From CAZEHS01 sp964511875 (GTDB lineage Bacteria > Bacillota > Clostridia > Peptostreptococcales > Acidaminobacteraceae), in contig CAZEHS010000015.1 of the NCBI GenBank assembly GCA_964511875.1, forward strand, positions 1 through 47,385: a DNA stretch of 47,385 nt, in the 5' to 3' direction. Every line of letters begins with the position of its first letter. Within the stretch, counting starts at the first letter, position 1. Both the position numbers and the translations under genes were made by a program. Below, piece after piece: positions 7,222 to 16,539 of the stretch. The notes beneath the pieces were generated by a model, which worked only from the letters and a program-made list of their open reading frames with translations, was not told the DNA's origin and did no database searches.

Positions 7222-8178
7222 GGTCATCATGCGGCCAAGCATTGCTGCGCCGATGATGCCTGCATTGTTTCCCATTTTGGCCAGTTCGAACCGTGCAGTC
7301 GGAAAATCCTTCAGGAATAGTCTGTCTGATACCTTAAGCTTCACTTGATCCAACAGGAAATCCCCAGCATAGGCCACACCACCGCCCAGGGCTATAACCT
7401 CCGGATCAAGGAGATTGATGAGGTTCACGATTCCGATTGCCAGATACGTTGTAAGCCGATCGACCGCCTCCAGCCCGATTGGATCAAAGGCCTTAGCTGC
7501 TTCAAAAATAGTGTGCGCATTCAGATGGCCCATCTCGGCTGCATGATGAAGACTGGATGATGGATGCTTATCTTCCCGCACCAGCTTTTCAGCGTATCGG
7601 ATCACTGCTGTCGCGGAGGCGAATGTTTCAAAGCACCCATTCTTTCCGCAGTTACAATCATAAAAGTTTTCACCTATTATCATATGCCCTACTTCAGGAG
7701 CAAGACCGTAGGATCCGCGGAACAATTTACCGTTCAGTATGAAGCCGCCCCCAATGCCGGTTCCTAAAGTAAGAAGCAAGCCGTTTTCAACACCCTTCAA
7801 CGCACCGACCTGATGCTCGGCAAGACCGGCCAGGTTGCCGTCGTTGTCCAGCCACACCTTAAGACCTGTTATGTCTTCCATCAGTCGTTTCAGCGGTACA
7901 TCAACCCACCCTGATCCGAGGTTCGCAGCGGTGTGTATGAATGCCATGGATTTGTCTACGATACATGGTACACCAACGCCGACTGCTGTCGGTCTGGAGA
8001 GACCCATTGCCAGCGCTTCAGCAACCAGCTCCATACACATTTCACACATGTCAGTCACGATCGCTTCTCTGCCCCTATGGGTGTCTGTAGGCCTTTTAAT
8101 GGCATGAATCAGTTTCCCTTCCTCATCCACCAAGCCCGCAGCGATGTTTGTACCGCCAAGATCGATCCCGATTGTCAT
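7216..8178 (-). CDS. glk: ROK-family glucokinase
   Basis: A 320-residue ATP-dependent glucokinase that makes glucose-6-phosphate in the cytoplasm. Phosphate-binding GIDLGGTNIAAGLV starts the protein; DNDGNLAG holds the catalytic Asp; LLTLGTGIGGG is the second phosphate motif. The ROK zinc site is GHMIIG followed by CNCGKNGCFETFAS. The length is usual for the family. The start lies eight bases after the pgi stop with RBS GGGGGAAAT, so pgi-glk is an operon. The stop codon TGA falls inside the first bases of the structured repeat, which suggests that the repeat inserted at, and perhaps redefined, the C-terminus (MMTG at the end). Confidence 0.95.
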   Translation of the reverse strand: MTIGIDLGGTNIAAGLVDEEGKLIHAIKRPTDTHRGREAIVTDMCEMCMELVAEALAMGLSRPTAVGVGVPCIVDKSMAFIHTAANLGSGWVDVPLKRLMEDITGLKVWLDNDGNLAGLAEHQVGALKGVENGLLLTLGTGIGGGFILNGKLFRGSYGLAPEVGHMIIGENFYDCNCGKNGCFETFASATAVIRYAEKLVREDKHPSSSLHHAAEMGHLNAHTIFEAAKAFDPIGLEAVDRLTTYLAIGIVNLINLLDPEVIALGGGVAYAGDFLLDQVKLKVSDRLFLKDFPTARFELAKMGNNAGIIGAAMLGRMMTG

Positions 8179-8186
8179 ATTTCCCC

Positions 8187-9527
8187 CTAAATTCTTGCCA
8201 TCAGCTCACTGCGCAGCCCTTCATAACCTTTTTTGCCGAGCAAAGCGAACATGTTCTTCTTATAAGCTTCTACGCCAGGCTGATCGAAAGGATTCACTCC
8301 CAACACATACCCGCTTATGCCACAGGCTTTCATGAAGAAGTACATCAATTCACCCAAGGTGAATGCGTCCAGCTTTTCCAAATGAAGAATGCCGCAAGGC
8401 GTTCCCCCATCAACGTGTGCAAGAAGGGTCCCTTCGAACGCCTTTGTGTTCACATGGTCCATGGTCTGTCCGGCGATGAAATTCAGTTGATCACGATCAT
8501 CCGGATCCTGTGGAATCGTCAGTGGACAAAGATCCGTATCGATTTTAAGGACTGTCTCGAACAACATCCGCTGTCCATCCTGTACATATTGCCCCATGGA
8601 ATGGAGATCCGTTGAAAAATCAACTGCTGCAGGGAAAATTCCTTTCCCCTCTTTTCCTTCGCTCTCACCGAAAAGCTGCTTCCACCACTCGGACAGGAAA
8701 TGGAGTCCCGGCTCATAATTGACCATGATCTCGATATTTTTCCCATTCCGATGAAGAAGATTCCTGACAGCTGCATATTGATAGCAGGGGTTCTCTGAAA
8801 TATTCGTATTGCTGTATAGTTTTTGACCCTCAAGGGCACCGGCCATCAATGCATCCGTATCGATTCCGGCTGCAGCCAGAGGAAGAAGTCCGACCGGCGT
8901 GAAAACGGAGAAACGCCCCCCCACATCATCGGGAATCACATAAGTTTCATAGCCTTCCTGTATAGCAAGCTCCCGCAGAGCTCCCCGTGCCTTATCTGTT
9001 GTTGCGACGATTCTGTCTTTGGCGCCGTCTTTACCGTATTTACGTTCCATGAATTCACGAAGCAGCCTGAAAGCCAAAGCCGGCTCTGTTGTAGTTCCTG
9101 ATTTTGAGATGACATTCACGTAAACAGACTTTCCTTCCAGAAGCTCAAGCAGACGTGTCGTATAACTGCTGCTGATCTGATGACCGGCAAAGTAGATTTC
9201 AGGCGCCTTACGCTGTTCCTTATCCAAAAGATTGTGGAATGGATGGCAAAGTGCATCCAGGACCGCCTTTGATCCCAGGTAGGATCCGCCGATTCCTATG
9301 ATCACCAGCGCATCTGCATTTTCACGGATTCGTGATGCCGTTTTTTTCAATCGGGCGTATTCTTCTTTGTCCATCGTTTCCGGCAGATCAAGCCAACCCA
9401 AAAAATCAGAGCCTGCTCCCGATTTATCATGCAGTTTCGAATGTGCAGCCTTTATTTCGCTTTCAATACCCATTATTTCATCTTTTGTGACCCCTGAGTT
9501 CTGATAAGCATATCTGATTCCTGACAT
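8187..9527 (-). CDS. pgi: Glucose-6-phosphate isomerase
   Basis: A 446-residue isomerase that interconverts glucose-6-phosphate and fructose-6-phosphate, of the length typical in Firmicutes. Visible signatures are IGIGGSYLGSKAVLDAL (sugar-phosphate binding), ISKSGTTTEPALAFR, DDVGGRFSVFTPVGLLP, the catalytic-region EGKEGKG, and a C-terminal GVNPFDQPGVEAYKKNMFAL, where the catalytic Lys/Gln region lies. RBS AAGGGGG precedes ATG 9527. It is first in a pgi-glk operon, with a plausible promoter at 9574-9602. The enzyme links glycolysis with the Zwf/Gnd branch encoded 3 kb upstream. Confidence 0.97.
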   Translation of the reverse strand: MSGIRYAYQNSGVTKDEIMGIESEIKAAHSKLHDKSGAGSDFLGWLDLPETMDKEEYARLKKTASRIRENADALVIIGIGGSYLGSKAVLDALCHPFHNLLDKEQRKAPEIYFAGHQISSSYTTRLLELLEGKSVYVNVISKSGTTTEPALAFRLLREFMERKYGKDGAKDRIVATTDKARGALRELAIQEGYETYVIPDDVGGRFSVFTPVGLLPLAAAGIDTDALMAGALEGQKLYSNTNISENPCYQYAAVRNLLHRNGKNIEIMVNYEPGLHFLSEWWKQLFGESEGKEGKGIFPAAVDFSTDLHSMGQYVQDGQRMLFETVLKIDTDLCPLTIPQDPDDRDQLNFIAGQTMDHVNTKAFEGTLLAHVDGGTPCGILHLEKLDAFTLGELMYFFMKACGISGYVLGVNPFDQPGVEAYKKNMFALLGKKGYEGLRSELMARI

Positions 9528-9573
9528 TTGAATCCCCCTTTTTTGTTTCCCAACCCATCATATCGGTTGAGAT

Positions 9574-9602
9574 ATCATAAGTCCACGTTCCCTTGTGATC
9601 AA
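9574..9602 (-). promoter_or_regulatory. Candidate promoter of pgi-glk
   Basis: On the minus strand TTGATC (9597-9602) and TATGAT (9574-9579) are 17 bases apart and end about 46 bases ahead of the pgi start. Confidence 0.5.
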
Positions 9603-9702
9603 GAGTTAATTTCGTTCAATTCATACGAAGCAACTGGGCAGATTGACTCATTCTCGTAGCTATTATTCCCTTTTTCAATGGTTTTCAATCAATGGTTGAT
9701 AG

Positions 9703-9734
9703 AAAAAAAACGTTCCTTGAGCATCGGGAACGTT
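9703..9734 (-). terminator. Terminator after the TauE/SafE exporter
   Basis: On the minus strand AACGTTCC (9727-9734) pairs with GGAACGTT (9709-9716) and is followed by a run of eight T, directly after the stop at 9745. Confidence 0.9.
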
Positions 9735-9744
9735 TGGTCTATCA

Positions 9745-10638
9745 TCATATGACTGCTTTTTTAGGGTCCTCTCCATCACCGCTGAATCCCTGTTTCAGCA
9801 TGATCACGGATGTATAAAGGACAACTGCCATCACCAGCCACTTCATCATATCAAGGGGCAGCGATTTAACAATGAATGCAGCGATCAGAACCCCAGCCGA
9901 TCCTAAAACCGAGATCGCCATAGCCGCCTTTCTGTTGTATGCGCCTTCCTTTATGAATTTTGATGATGCCACCGGCATCAAAAAGGCACAGGAACCCATC
10001 ATGATTGGAAAAGCAACCTTGGGCGACATTCCCAGGAAGTAAACTAAAGCCATGCAGGGGGCGTATAGCCCTATGCCAGCCGTCATCAGGACACCCAGAA
10101 GGAAGTTCCCGCCTATTCCGACAATCAGTTTTATTCCGTCCAGACCGATAGCCTCTCCTCCGATCGGAAACCACTCCATTTTACCTGCCAGCATGATGAA
10201 TGCCACTATGAACAGGGATGTACCCATGGTTTTCTGGATGGCTTTCGTATTCAGTTTCGAGATGATACTGGCACCGAACCAGGCGCCGACAGTTGCAGAT
10301 GCAATCATTGTCAGCAGCGTTACAGGCTCCACTTCGATGACTGTGATGAAAATCAAAGCCTCCACTACAGTTGGGATCGTGTTGGCAACATTCAGTGTTC
10401 CAGGAATGATACGGTCCTTGACCTGCTTCAGGCTCTTGTATAGAAAAGTGGATGGTGCGAAAGAACCAATACCTAATGTATCAAGAAAATTCGCAAAAAA
10501 ACCAATGAGACCTGCAGTGATGAAACTTGTCTCTTGCTCCCAATCACTTTTTCGAGCAAGGACATCTCTACCGAGATTCCATGTGTGCCATGCAGTGAGC
10601 AGCCCTAATGCACCTAAAACCGGTGTGAATAATGACAT
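9745..10638 (-). CDS. TauE/SafE-family membrane exporter
   Basis: A 297-residue polytopic membrane protein with about eight hydrophobic segments in two repeated halves. Each half has the family's glycine-rich loop: GLIGFFANFLDTLGIGSFAPS near residues 42-62 and GIGGNFLLGVLMTAGIG near 172-190. Members export sulfite, sulfoacetate or other small organosulfur anions, or take up related anions, but the substrate cannot be read from sequence. RBS AAGGAGGAATC sets ATG 10638. It stands alone between a MATE gene and pgi, and is closed by a strong terminator. No sulfur-metabolism gene lies next to it. Confidence 0.88.
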   Translation of the reverse strand: MSLFTPVLGALGLLTAWHTWNLGRDVLARKSDWEQETSFITAGLIGFFANFLDTLGIGSFAPSTFLYKSLKQVKDRIIPGTLNVANTIPTVVEALIFITVIEVEPVTLLTMIASATVGAWFGASIISKLNTKAIQKTMGTSLFIVAFIMLAGKMEWFPIGGEAIGLDGIKLIVGIGGNFLLGVLMTAGIGLYAPCMALVYFLGMSPKVAFPIMMGSCAFLMPVASSKFIKEGAYNRKAAMAISVLGSAGVLIAAFIVKSLPLDMMKWLVMAVVLYTSVIMLKQGFSGDGEDPKKAVI

Positions 10639-10707
10639 GATTCCTCCTTGAATACGGTTAATAATATGAACAGTATACCGAAGAATTAGTTAAATTGTTA
10701 CAAAAAG

Positions 10708-12072
10708 TTATTCCAGCTGCTCCACCAGATTTCTAGCCCATACTCCGCTTTTTACCCGGTATAATCCGATGATTGTCTTAACAAGTTCCTCAATAGAAAC
10801 CATAAGGACAACGATGAAAATAGGAAGCTTGAGAACCAATGCCCCAACAAACGCCAATGGAACACCTATCAGATAAACACAGCACATTTCCAGGAGAAAA
10901 GAAAACGTGGTATCTCCTCCCCCGCGGAAGATGCCAATGATCAGGATCGTGCTTGTCATTTTAAGGATCATCGTGAACGCGTTCACAAGAAGAATCAGAG
11001 TAGCCGCCCACCTGATCGATGGTGAAACATTGAAAAGATAGGTTGAAGGACCTGCAATCAACGCCATTATCAGACCTATCACTACACTGCTCACAGCTCC
11101 CAGACGGACGAACCTTTTCGCATAGGATTTGGCTTCTTCAATCCGGTTGGCCCCAAGTTCATTGCCGATCATTACCGCACAGGCAGATCCGAGGCCGAAA
11201 GTAAAGATGAAAAACAGCCGCTCCACCGTACCGGCAATCTGTACCGCTGCATAGGCATCCGTTCCGCTCCTTGCATAAGCTACCGCATACAGCGTCATTC
11301 CGATTGCCCAGAAGCCTTCGTTCAGCACAACCGGAAAAACGGTGCGCAGGATGGGTCTGATAAATGCCCTATTGATTTGAATCAACTCTCTTATCGGACT
11401 TTTAAGGACATGGTCGCTCGTATAGATGACCCCCACGATGATGCCCAGCTCGATGGCTCTGGATATGACCGTTGCAATCGCCGCGCCGGCAACACCGAGA
11501 GCTGGAAAGCCGAATACACCGAATATCAGGAGATAATTGAGAACGGTATTGAAAAGCAGCGAAATAGCGCTTGCAACCACCGGGAGCCTTGCTTCACCGA
11601 CGCTTCTTGATGCAATGGAATAAGAAAAGGAAAAGGCCATCAGCAGATAACTCCAGCCTGTGATTCTAAGATATACAGCCCCATCCCGAATGACTGACGG
11701 GTCTGCTGTGAAAATCCCCATGAGCTGACTGGGAAAGAACACCGCTCCGATAAAGAACGGGAGACTTAAAAGGAAACCTCCCAGTAAACTGAAGCCAATT
11801 GTCTTATGTATGCTCTTTACATCCTGTTTTCCCCAGAACTGTGCGATATAGATGGCGATGCCGCTGTTGATTCCGAAAAGGAAAAGCATAAGCAGGAAGT
11901 ATATCTGATTTGCCAATCCCACTGCAGAAATGCTTTGTTCTCCCAGAGCTCCGATCATGACGGTATCTACCATGTTCAGAGAGGATGAAATGAGATTTTG
12001 CAGGCCGATCGGCACAGCGATGCTCAACATATGGGCATAGAATTTCTTATCTTCGAAAAGCTCCTTGAGCAT
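10708..12072 (-). CDS. MATE-family efflux transporter
   Basis: A 454-residue protein with twelve predicted membrane segments in two homologous halves. The N-terminal half reads SIAVPIGLQNLISSSLNMVD, TVMIGALGEQSISAVGLANQ and GINSGIAIYIAQFWGKQD, the usual MATE entry segments. The second half contains PVVLNEGFWAIGMTLYAV and IGNELGANRIEEAK. MATE pumps export cationic drugs or metabolites in exchange for Na+ or H+. RBS AAGGTGG precedes ATG 12072. It follows zwf by 53 bases on the same strand and could be read through from gnd-zwf. A second MATE gene lies at 41816-43213 in a MarR operon and is only distantly similar. Confidence 0.93.
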   Translation of the reverse strand: MLKELFEDKKFYAHMLSIAVPIGLQNLISSSLNMVDTVMIGALGEQSISAVGLANQIYFLLMLFLFGINSGIAIYIAQFWGKQDVKSIHKTIGFSLLGGFLLSLPFFIGAVFFPSQLMGIFTADPSVIRDGAVYLRITGWSYLLMAFSFSYSIASRSVGEARLPVVASAISLLFNTVLNYLLIFGVFGFPALGVAGAAIATVISRAIELGIIVGVIYTSDHVLKSPIRELIQINRAFIRPILRTVFPVVLNEGFWAIGMTLYAVAYARSGTDAYAAVQIAGTVERLFFIFTFGLGSACAVMIGNELGANRIEEAKSYAKRFVRLGAVSSVVIGLIMALIAGPSTYLFNVSPSIRWAATLILLVNAFTMILKMTSTILIIGIFRGGGDTTFSFLLEMCCVYLIGVPLAFVGALVLKLPIFIVVLMVSIEELVKTIIGLYRVKSGVWARNLVEQLE

Positions 12073-12125
12073 GTGCTCTTACCACCTTCATGATCTTGTT
12101 TTCACAGATTATTTCTCTGAATCCT

Positions 12126-13466
12126 TCATGACATGACAGGGATGCCCTCAGGGTATATCCAGAGGTCAGTCTTCAGGGCTGCATCCCTTATCCGATCAGC
12201 AATACGCCACTGGAGCTCAATTTCGTCGCACCCGGCGAACAGTGTCTTATCACCTGCCTGCACATCCATCAACAGCTTTACATACGCCTCCGGCTTATTA
12301 CCGATTACTCTGCAGGAGTGACAGTACTCCGCATCCACTGTTTCCATCTTGAAATCAAAACCGGGTGCTTTGGAATTGAAACGCAGATGAACCCCTTCTA
12401 TCGGATAAATTTGAATCACGAGCTGATTGGGTTCCACATCCAGGAATTCATTCCTTTTTATGCTGAGTGGGTTCGGCCTGAACTCCAGGAGGATTTCCAC
12501 ACGTTTCTCGTTCATTTTTTTACCGGTCTCTAAGGTGAACCTGGTATGATCCCACTCCGGAAGATCCACTCTAAGATTTACCCTGACATAGGTTTCTGTA
12601 TGGGATTTGGAAAACTCAGGACCTGTTTCACGATACCCCTGATATTGTCCTACAATCACCTGGTCGGTCTTTGACAGTTCTATTCTGTTAAGTATTTCGA
12701 TTTTTCTTTTTCGAATGCTCTCCGCTTCAAAATCAAGAGGTGCATCCATGGCAACCAAAGCCATAAGCTGAAGCAGATGACTCTGTATCATATCGTTGAT
12801 GGCACCGGCACGGTCATAATAATCCAGCCGTTCCTCCACCCCTGCAGTTTCGGAACTGATGATATGAACTACCGAAAGCGCCCTCCCGTTCCAGCTGTCC
12901 TCGAAAAGACGGTTTCCAAAGCGCAGCGCCAGGATGTTCCTGATCATATCCTTTCCCAGATAATGATCGATCCGGTATATCTGCTCCTCAACAGCCGCCA
13001 TCAGGATCTGTTCCTGAATGCACCTCGCGGACTCCAGACTTTCTCCAAATGGCTTTTCAAAAATCAGCTTATGCCTCAGATTGCCTTTTTCAAACAACCC
13101 GGTTGAGCACAGATATCCTGTGATGGTTACAAACACATCAGGCTTAACAGCCAGATAGCATGTGATTCCGCCAATATGGCCGATTTCTTCCAACTCCTGG
13201 CGGAGCTTGATATAGTCCTCCGGTGTGTTGAAATCCAGGGTCAGGTAACGAACCTGCCTGCGAAGGGCTTCGCTGAGTCTGAAGCCTCCCTTGGCTTCAA
13301 TGAAATCAAGATATTCCTCAGTCCCGAAGTAACGGCGTCCCAGACACCAGACCGTATCATAGGGCTCAAAGGATTCGTACCACTGGATAAGTGCCGGGAT
13401 AATCTTCTTTGCGGCAAGATCCCCGGTAGCGCCAAAGAGAAGAAGCGTGTTCGAATGAGCACTCAC
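12126..13466 (-). CDS. zwf: Glucose-6-phosphate 1-dehydrogenase
   Basis: A 446-residue dehydrogenase that oxidises glucose-6-phosphate to 6-phosphogluconolactone. TLLLFGATGDLAAKKIIPAL is the NAD(P) loop. IYRIDHYLGKDMIRN carries the catalytic Asp-His of the family signature. EKPFGESLESA is the other conserved block. It is shorter than the roughly 480-510 residues usual for Zwf. An ATG at 13490 keeps the frame open, but GGGAGG seven bases before GTG 13466 fits better, and the gene then begins immediately after the gnd stop. gnd and zwf form an operon. No 6-phosphogluconolactonase gene is visible. Confidence 0.93.
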   Translation of the reverse strand: MSAHSNTLLLFGATGDLAAKKIIPALIQWYESFEPYDTVWCLGRRYFGTEEYLDFIEAKGGFRLSEALRRQVRYLTLDFNTPEDYIKLRQELEEIGHIGGITCYLAVKPDVFVTITGYLCSTGLFEKGNLRHKLIFEKPFGESLESARCIQEQILMAAVEEQIYRIDHYLGKDMIRNILALRFGNRLFEDSWNGRALSVVHIISSETAGVEERLDYYDRAGAINDMIQSHLLQLMALVAMDAPLDFEAESIRKRKIEILNRIELSKTDQVIVGQYQGYRETGPEFSKSHTETYVRVNLRVDLPEWDHTRFTLETGKKMNEKRVEILLEFRPNPLSIKRNEFLDVEPNQLVIQIYPIEGVHLRFNSKAPGFDFKMETVDAEYCHSCRVIGNKPEAYVKLLMDVQAGDKTLFAGCDEIELQWRIADRIRDAALKTDLWIYPEGIPVMS

Positions 13467-13467
13467 A

Positions 13468-14373
13468 TTATTCCTCCCTGCTTCGTGCAATCATATGGCC
13501 ACCGAACTCCCCACGCATTGCCGCCAGTGATTTTTCGGAGAATCGTTCCGCATCCATGGATTTGTAACGGGCGAATAGGGATGCAGCAATCACAGGAGCA
13601 GACACCTTGAGTCGAACAGCTTCCTGAATCGTCCAATCCGCTTCTCCTGATGCGCTGACGATTCCTTCTACCGACGCGAGCTCCGGCTCCTTCCTCAAAG
13701 CCTCGGCAGTCACATCCATCAGGAGCCCTGAAATAATGGAACCCTCCTGCCAAACCTCTGTGATCTGATCGAGCTGAAATTCGAACTCACTTTGCCTCAG
13801 TATCTGCAGCCCCTCTCCGATCGCCTGCATCATACCGTACTCTATGCCGTTATGAATCATCTTCACGTAGTGCCCGGCTCCTGCCTGTCCCATCCATCCG
13901 CAGCCGCTGCCTGTACTAAGAGCCAGGAACAATGGCTCAAGATAGATATATTCCTGTTCATCGCATCCCACCATCAGGCAGGCGCCATTTCGAGCCCCTT
14001 CTGTCCCACCGCTGGTACCCACATCCACAAAATGAATAGTCTGGCTGTTCAACTCCTGATGACGCCTGATGCTGTCCAGATACCGGGAATTGCCGCCGTC
14101 AATGATATAATCGCCGGCTTCCAGAAGAGGAATAAGCCTTCTGATCATCACATCTACAGGATCACCGGCCGGAATCATCAGCCAGATGATACGCGGCGGA
14201 ACCAGCGATGACACAAAATCCTCCAAACTCGAAAATCCCTGAAATCCATCCTTCAGTGTAAGATCGATCTTTTCCTTGTTTTCACTGTATATGACCACAT
14301 CCAATCCATGATCCCTACCGTTAAGTGCCATGGGATACCCCATCTTACCTAAGCCTATCAGTCCAAGCTGCAT
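13468..14373 (-). CDS. gnd: 6-phosphogluconate dehydrogenase, short (GndA/YqeC-like) form
   Basis: A 301-residue oxidative decarboxylase that makes ribulose-5-phosphate from 6-phosphogluconate. The N-terminal Rossmann loop is QLGLIGLGKMGYPMALN. YIIDGGNSRYLDS and VDVGTSGGTEGARNGACLMVGG-like blocks bind substrate. HYVKMIHNGIEYGMMQAIGEG carries the catalytic Lys and Asn. The length matches the roughly 300-residue class, often NAD-dependent, rather than the 470-residue class. RBS GAGGAGGGG precedes ATG 14373. It is first in the gnd-zwf operon and is divergent from the PHP-domain gene. Cofactor choice is not settled by sequence alone. Confidence 0.93.
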   Translation of the reverse strand: MQLGLIGLGKMGYPMALNGRDHGLDVVIYSENKEKIDLTLKDGFQGFSSLEDFVSSLVPPRIIWLMIPAGDPVDVMIRRLIPLLEAGDYIIDGGNSRYLDSIRRHQELNSQTIHFVDVGTSGGTEGARNGACLMVGCDEQEYIYLEPLFLALSTGSGCGWMGQAGAGHYVKMIHNGIEYGMMQAIGEGLQILRQSEFEFQLDQITEVWQEGSIISGLLMDVTAEALRKEPELASVEGIVSASGEADWTIQEAVRLKVSAPVIAASLFARYKSMDAERFSEKSLAAMRGEFGGHMIARSREE

Positions 14374-14570
14374 CTCGGCCCCTCCTCATGAACGTTCCAT
14401 TGATATTCCTATATTCCCACAATTCCTCTGTACTGGCAATTTGCTTTCAAATATATATTTAAGAATAGAGTTTTCTAATATGCCGTTTGGCTGTTATAAT
14501 GATTCGAAATGTTTGCCGGGTTTCATTTGTCATATAATGAAGTATACGGATTATGTAAAGTGAGGACCCC

Positions 14571-15257
14571 ATGATCATAGATACCCACATCCATGAAAAA
14601 ACCTATTCCAGCGACAGCTTCATGTCCCTTGCAGAGATTGTGGACAGGGCTAAAGAAATAGGATTGGACGGTGTTTGCATAACTGACCACGAAAGCAATG
14701 CGATCAGAGAACTTGCTGCTGACTATTCCCGCGAAAGCGGATTCCTCATCATCGTGGGCGCTGAAATCCTAACCTACGAAGGAGACATTACGGTGTTCGG
14801 GTTGGATATACTGCCAACAGAAAAACTCCATGCACAGCAGCTGATCGATCTGACCCAAAGAGCTGGAGGAATTGCAATGAGCGCGCATCCCTTCAGACAG
14901 AATAACCGGGGAATGGGCCATTCAATTCGGAAGGTTCAGGGATTGTCCGGCATCGAAGCACTTAACGGCAGTACGCCAATGCATCATAATCTGCACGCAT
15001 ACAGCCTGGCAGCAGAGCTGAGTATTCCTGCCTTAGGTGCCAGTGATGCTCACACTGTTGATAAAATCGGCAGATATGCGACTGAGTTTCAGGGAATAAT
15101 CCGTGATACGCGGGACTTTATCGAAGCGGTCAGACAGGGTGGTATAGGACCTGTCATGCACACAGGAACAGGATATGAGAGCTTCAATCCCTATAGCAGG
15201 AAAACCCGCTCCATTCTCATGAATACGTTCACCCAGGACCTGGTTTCAATCGCCTGA
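14571..15257 (+). CDS. PHP-domain metal-dependent phosphoesterase-like protein
   Basis: A 228-residue protein. PHP metal-binding motifs are DTHIHEKTYSSDS at the N-terminus, CITDHES near residue 40, GAEILTYEGDI near 63, SAHPFRQ near 103, and GASDAHTVDKIG near 165-176. Stand-alone PHP proteins hydrolyse small phosphate esters such as nucleoside 3',5'-bisphosphates or histidinol phosphate. This short form is mostly uncharacterised. RBS GTGAGGA precedes ATG 14571. The last 67 bases overlap the 3' end of the convergent glycosyltransferase gene; both frames look real there, which is unusual but not rare. Confidence 0.88.
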   Translation: MIIDTHIHEKTYSSDSFMSLAEIVDRAKEIGLDGVCITDHESNAIRELAADYSRESGFLIIVGAEILTYEGDITVFGLDILPTEKLHAQQLIDLTQRAGGIAMSAHPFRQNNRGMGHSIRKVQGLSGIEALNGSTPMHHNLHAYSLAAELSIPALGASDAHTVDKIGRYATEFQGIIRDTRDFIEAVRQGGIGPVMHTGTGYESFNPYSRKTRSILMNTFTQDLVSIA

Positions 15258-16447
15258 TAGTATCTGTCGAGATTGGCTGACTCTTTATCCCCATGAGCGG
15301 CACAAGTCATGACAGCTGTTGCAAGATCACGGATGTACGACTCTGCATAATCAGGATCACAGGTGTCCAAGCCAATCAGCTTGGGCATCTTTACATAAGT
15401 GACACGGCCGGAATCATTGATATCACTATCAAGCCACTCACGGAGCCCATCCAATTCATTCACAACGACCTTCATTCCTGATGCCAGTGCCTCAATCACC
15501 ACCAAGGGTAACCCTTCATAATAGGATGGCAATATGAAAATATCCGATTCCCTGAACAGCTCAGCCAATTCTGTTTGCGGCAAGTGACCCTTATAACGGA
15601 TATCGACATCAGTATTATCGATGGCGCTTAGAATATCATCCGCCTCCGAACCACTGCCCATACCTGCGATGGTCAATCTGAAGATATCAGGATCCAGTAT
15701 GTGCATGCATCTTATAAGTTCAGTCAAGCCCTTGGATCGAGCCAGTTTACCAGCGTAGACCAGCTCGATTTTTTTGCTGTCCCGTTTTCTCTCAATCTCA
15801 ACCTGCTTCCGATAGAATATTCTCTCGTCATAACCTGTTCCAATCAAATGGATACGATCAGGTTCAATCATGTCGAGCCTCCCTATCAACGCTGACTGAT
15901 ATCGGTTAAGACTGAATATGCCGTCCAAATTCCTGCAGCCGGTAATTACATAGGGCTTAATCTTCGGACTAAGCTGCATCTGACGGAGATCTGTTCCATG
16001 ACAGACAGCAAAGGTTTTTGGAAGAACTGCTCCGAAATGCAAGCCTTCGACTGCCTCGCAGGCTGCTGCTGTTGCCACCCATAAATGGTTGGAAATAATC
16101 ACATCAGGCATAAACTGCAAAACAGCTTCTGCAACCGCTTCTTTGAAGCGATTACGATACTGTTCAAAAGAATCCAGGCTCATATTGGAAAAAACAGAGC
16201 TTTGGTAAGGCATCACATCACTCATTCCAGGTATTTTAAAAGGCAATTGCTCCGTACCGAACAGAACCTCGTGAATATGATCCTGTTCGATTCCTTCAAT
16301 TGGGTAATCAGCCATTTCATAAGGCAGTCCTATAATTACAGACTGTTGGTATCCATTTCGGTTGCACTGGCGGATCATATTTTCGAAAAATATGCCACTG
16401 CCTGTCTGTGAAGGTATTTGGGAAAGTATATGCATGATCTTGCGCAT
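15191..16447 (-). CDS. Glycosyltransferase family 4 protein
   Basis: A 418-residue GT-B fold enzyme that moves a sugar from a nucleotide-sugar donor. The N-terminus MRKIMHILSQIPSQTGSGIF has the glycine-containing loop of GT4 enzymes. The C-terminal half has LVYAGKLARSKGL, the region before IAGMGSGSEADD, and the signature IFILPSYYEGLPLVVIEALASGMKVV with the donor-binding E-x7-E. No transmembrane segment is seen. The acceptor is unknown, and no other polysaccharide or cell-wall gene is adjacent. ATG 16447 is preferred over GTG 16456 because the protein then starts as relatives do, but the RBS is weak for both. The 3' end overlaps the PHP gene. Confidence 0.9.
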   Translation of the reverse strand: MRKIMHILSQIPSQTGSGIFFENMIRQCNRNGYQQSVIIGLPYEMADYPIEGIEQDHIHEVLFGTEQLPFKIPGMSDVMPYQSSVFSNMSLDSFEQYRNRFKEAVAEAVLQFMPDVIISNHLWVATAAACEAVEGLHFGAVLPKTFAVCHGTDLRQMQLSPKIKPYVITGCRNLDGIFSLNRYQSALIGRLDMIEPDRIHLIGTGYDERIFYRKQVEIERKRDSKKIELVYAGKLARSKGLTELIRCMHILDPDIFRLTIAGMGSGSEADDILSAIDNTDVDIRYKGHLPQTELAELFRESDIFILPSYYEGLPLVVIEALASGMKVVVNELDGLREWLDSDINDSGRVTYVKMPKLIGLDTCDPDYAESYIRDLATAVMTCAAHGDKESANLDRYYQAIETRSWVNVFMRMERVFLL

Positions 16448-16512
16448 AGCCGGCACCCTGCTTCGTTTTATTTTCTATCAAGAATAGTGTACCACACGCG
16501 CGCATAGAACAA

Positions 16513-16534
16513 GCCGGCTCCTTTCGGAACCGGC
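16513..16534 (-). terminator. Hairpin with GAAA tetraloop, weak terminator candidate
   Basis: On the minus strand GCCGGTTCC-GAAA-GGAGCCGGC forms a 9-bp stem with one U-G wobble that becomes A-C on the plus strand, so it folds as RNA only in the leftward sense. The following TTGTTCT is a poor T tract. It lies just upstream of the glycosyltransferase start and could end a transcript from 16.5-17.2 kb. Confidence 0.5.
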
Positions 16535-16539
16535 CTGTC

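Noticed and set aside
10052..10651. 199-codon open frame on the plus strand
   Set aside because: Antisense to the TauE/SafE transporter, with no ribosome binding site.
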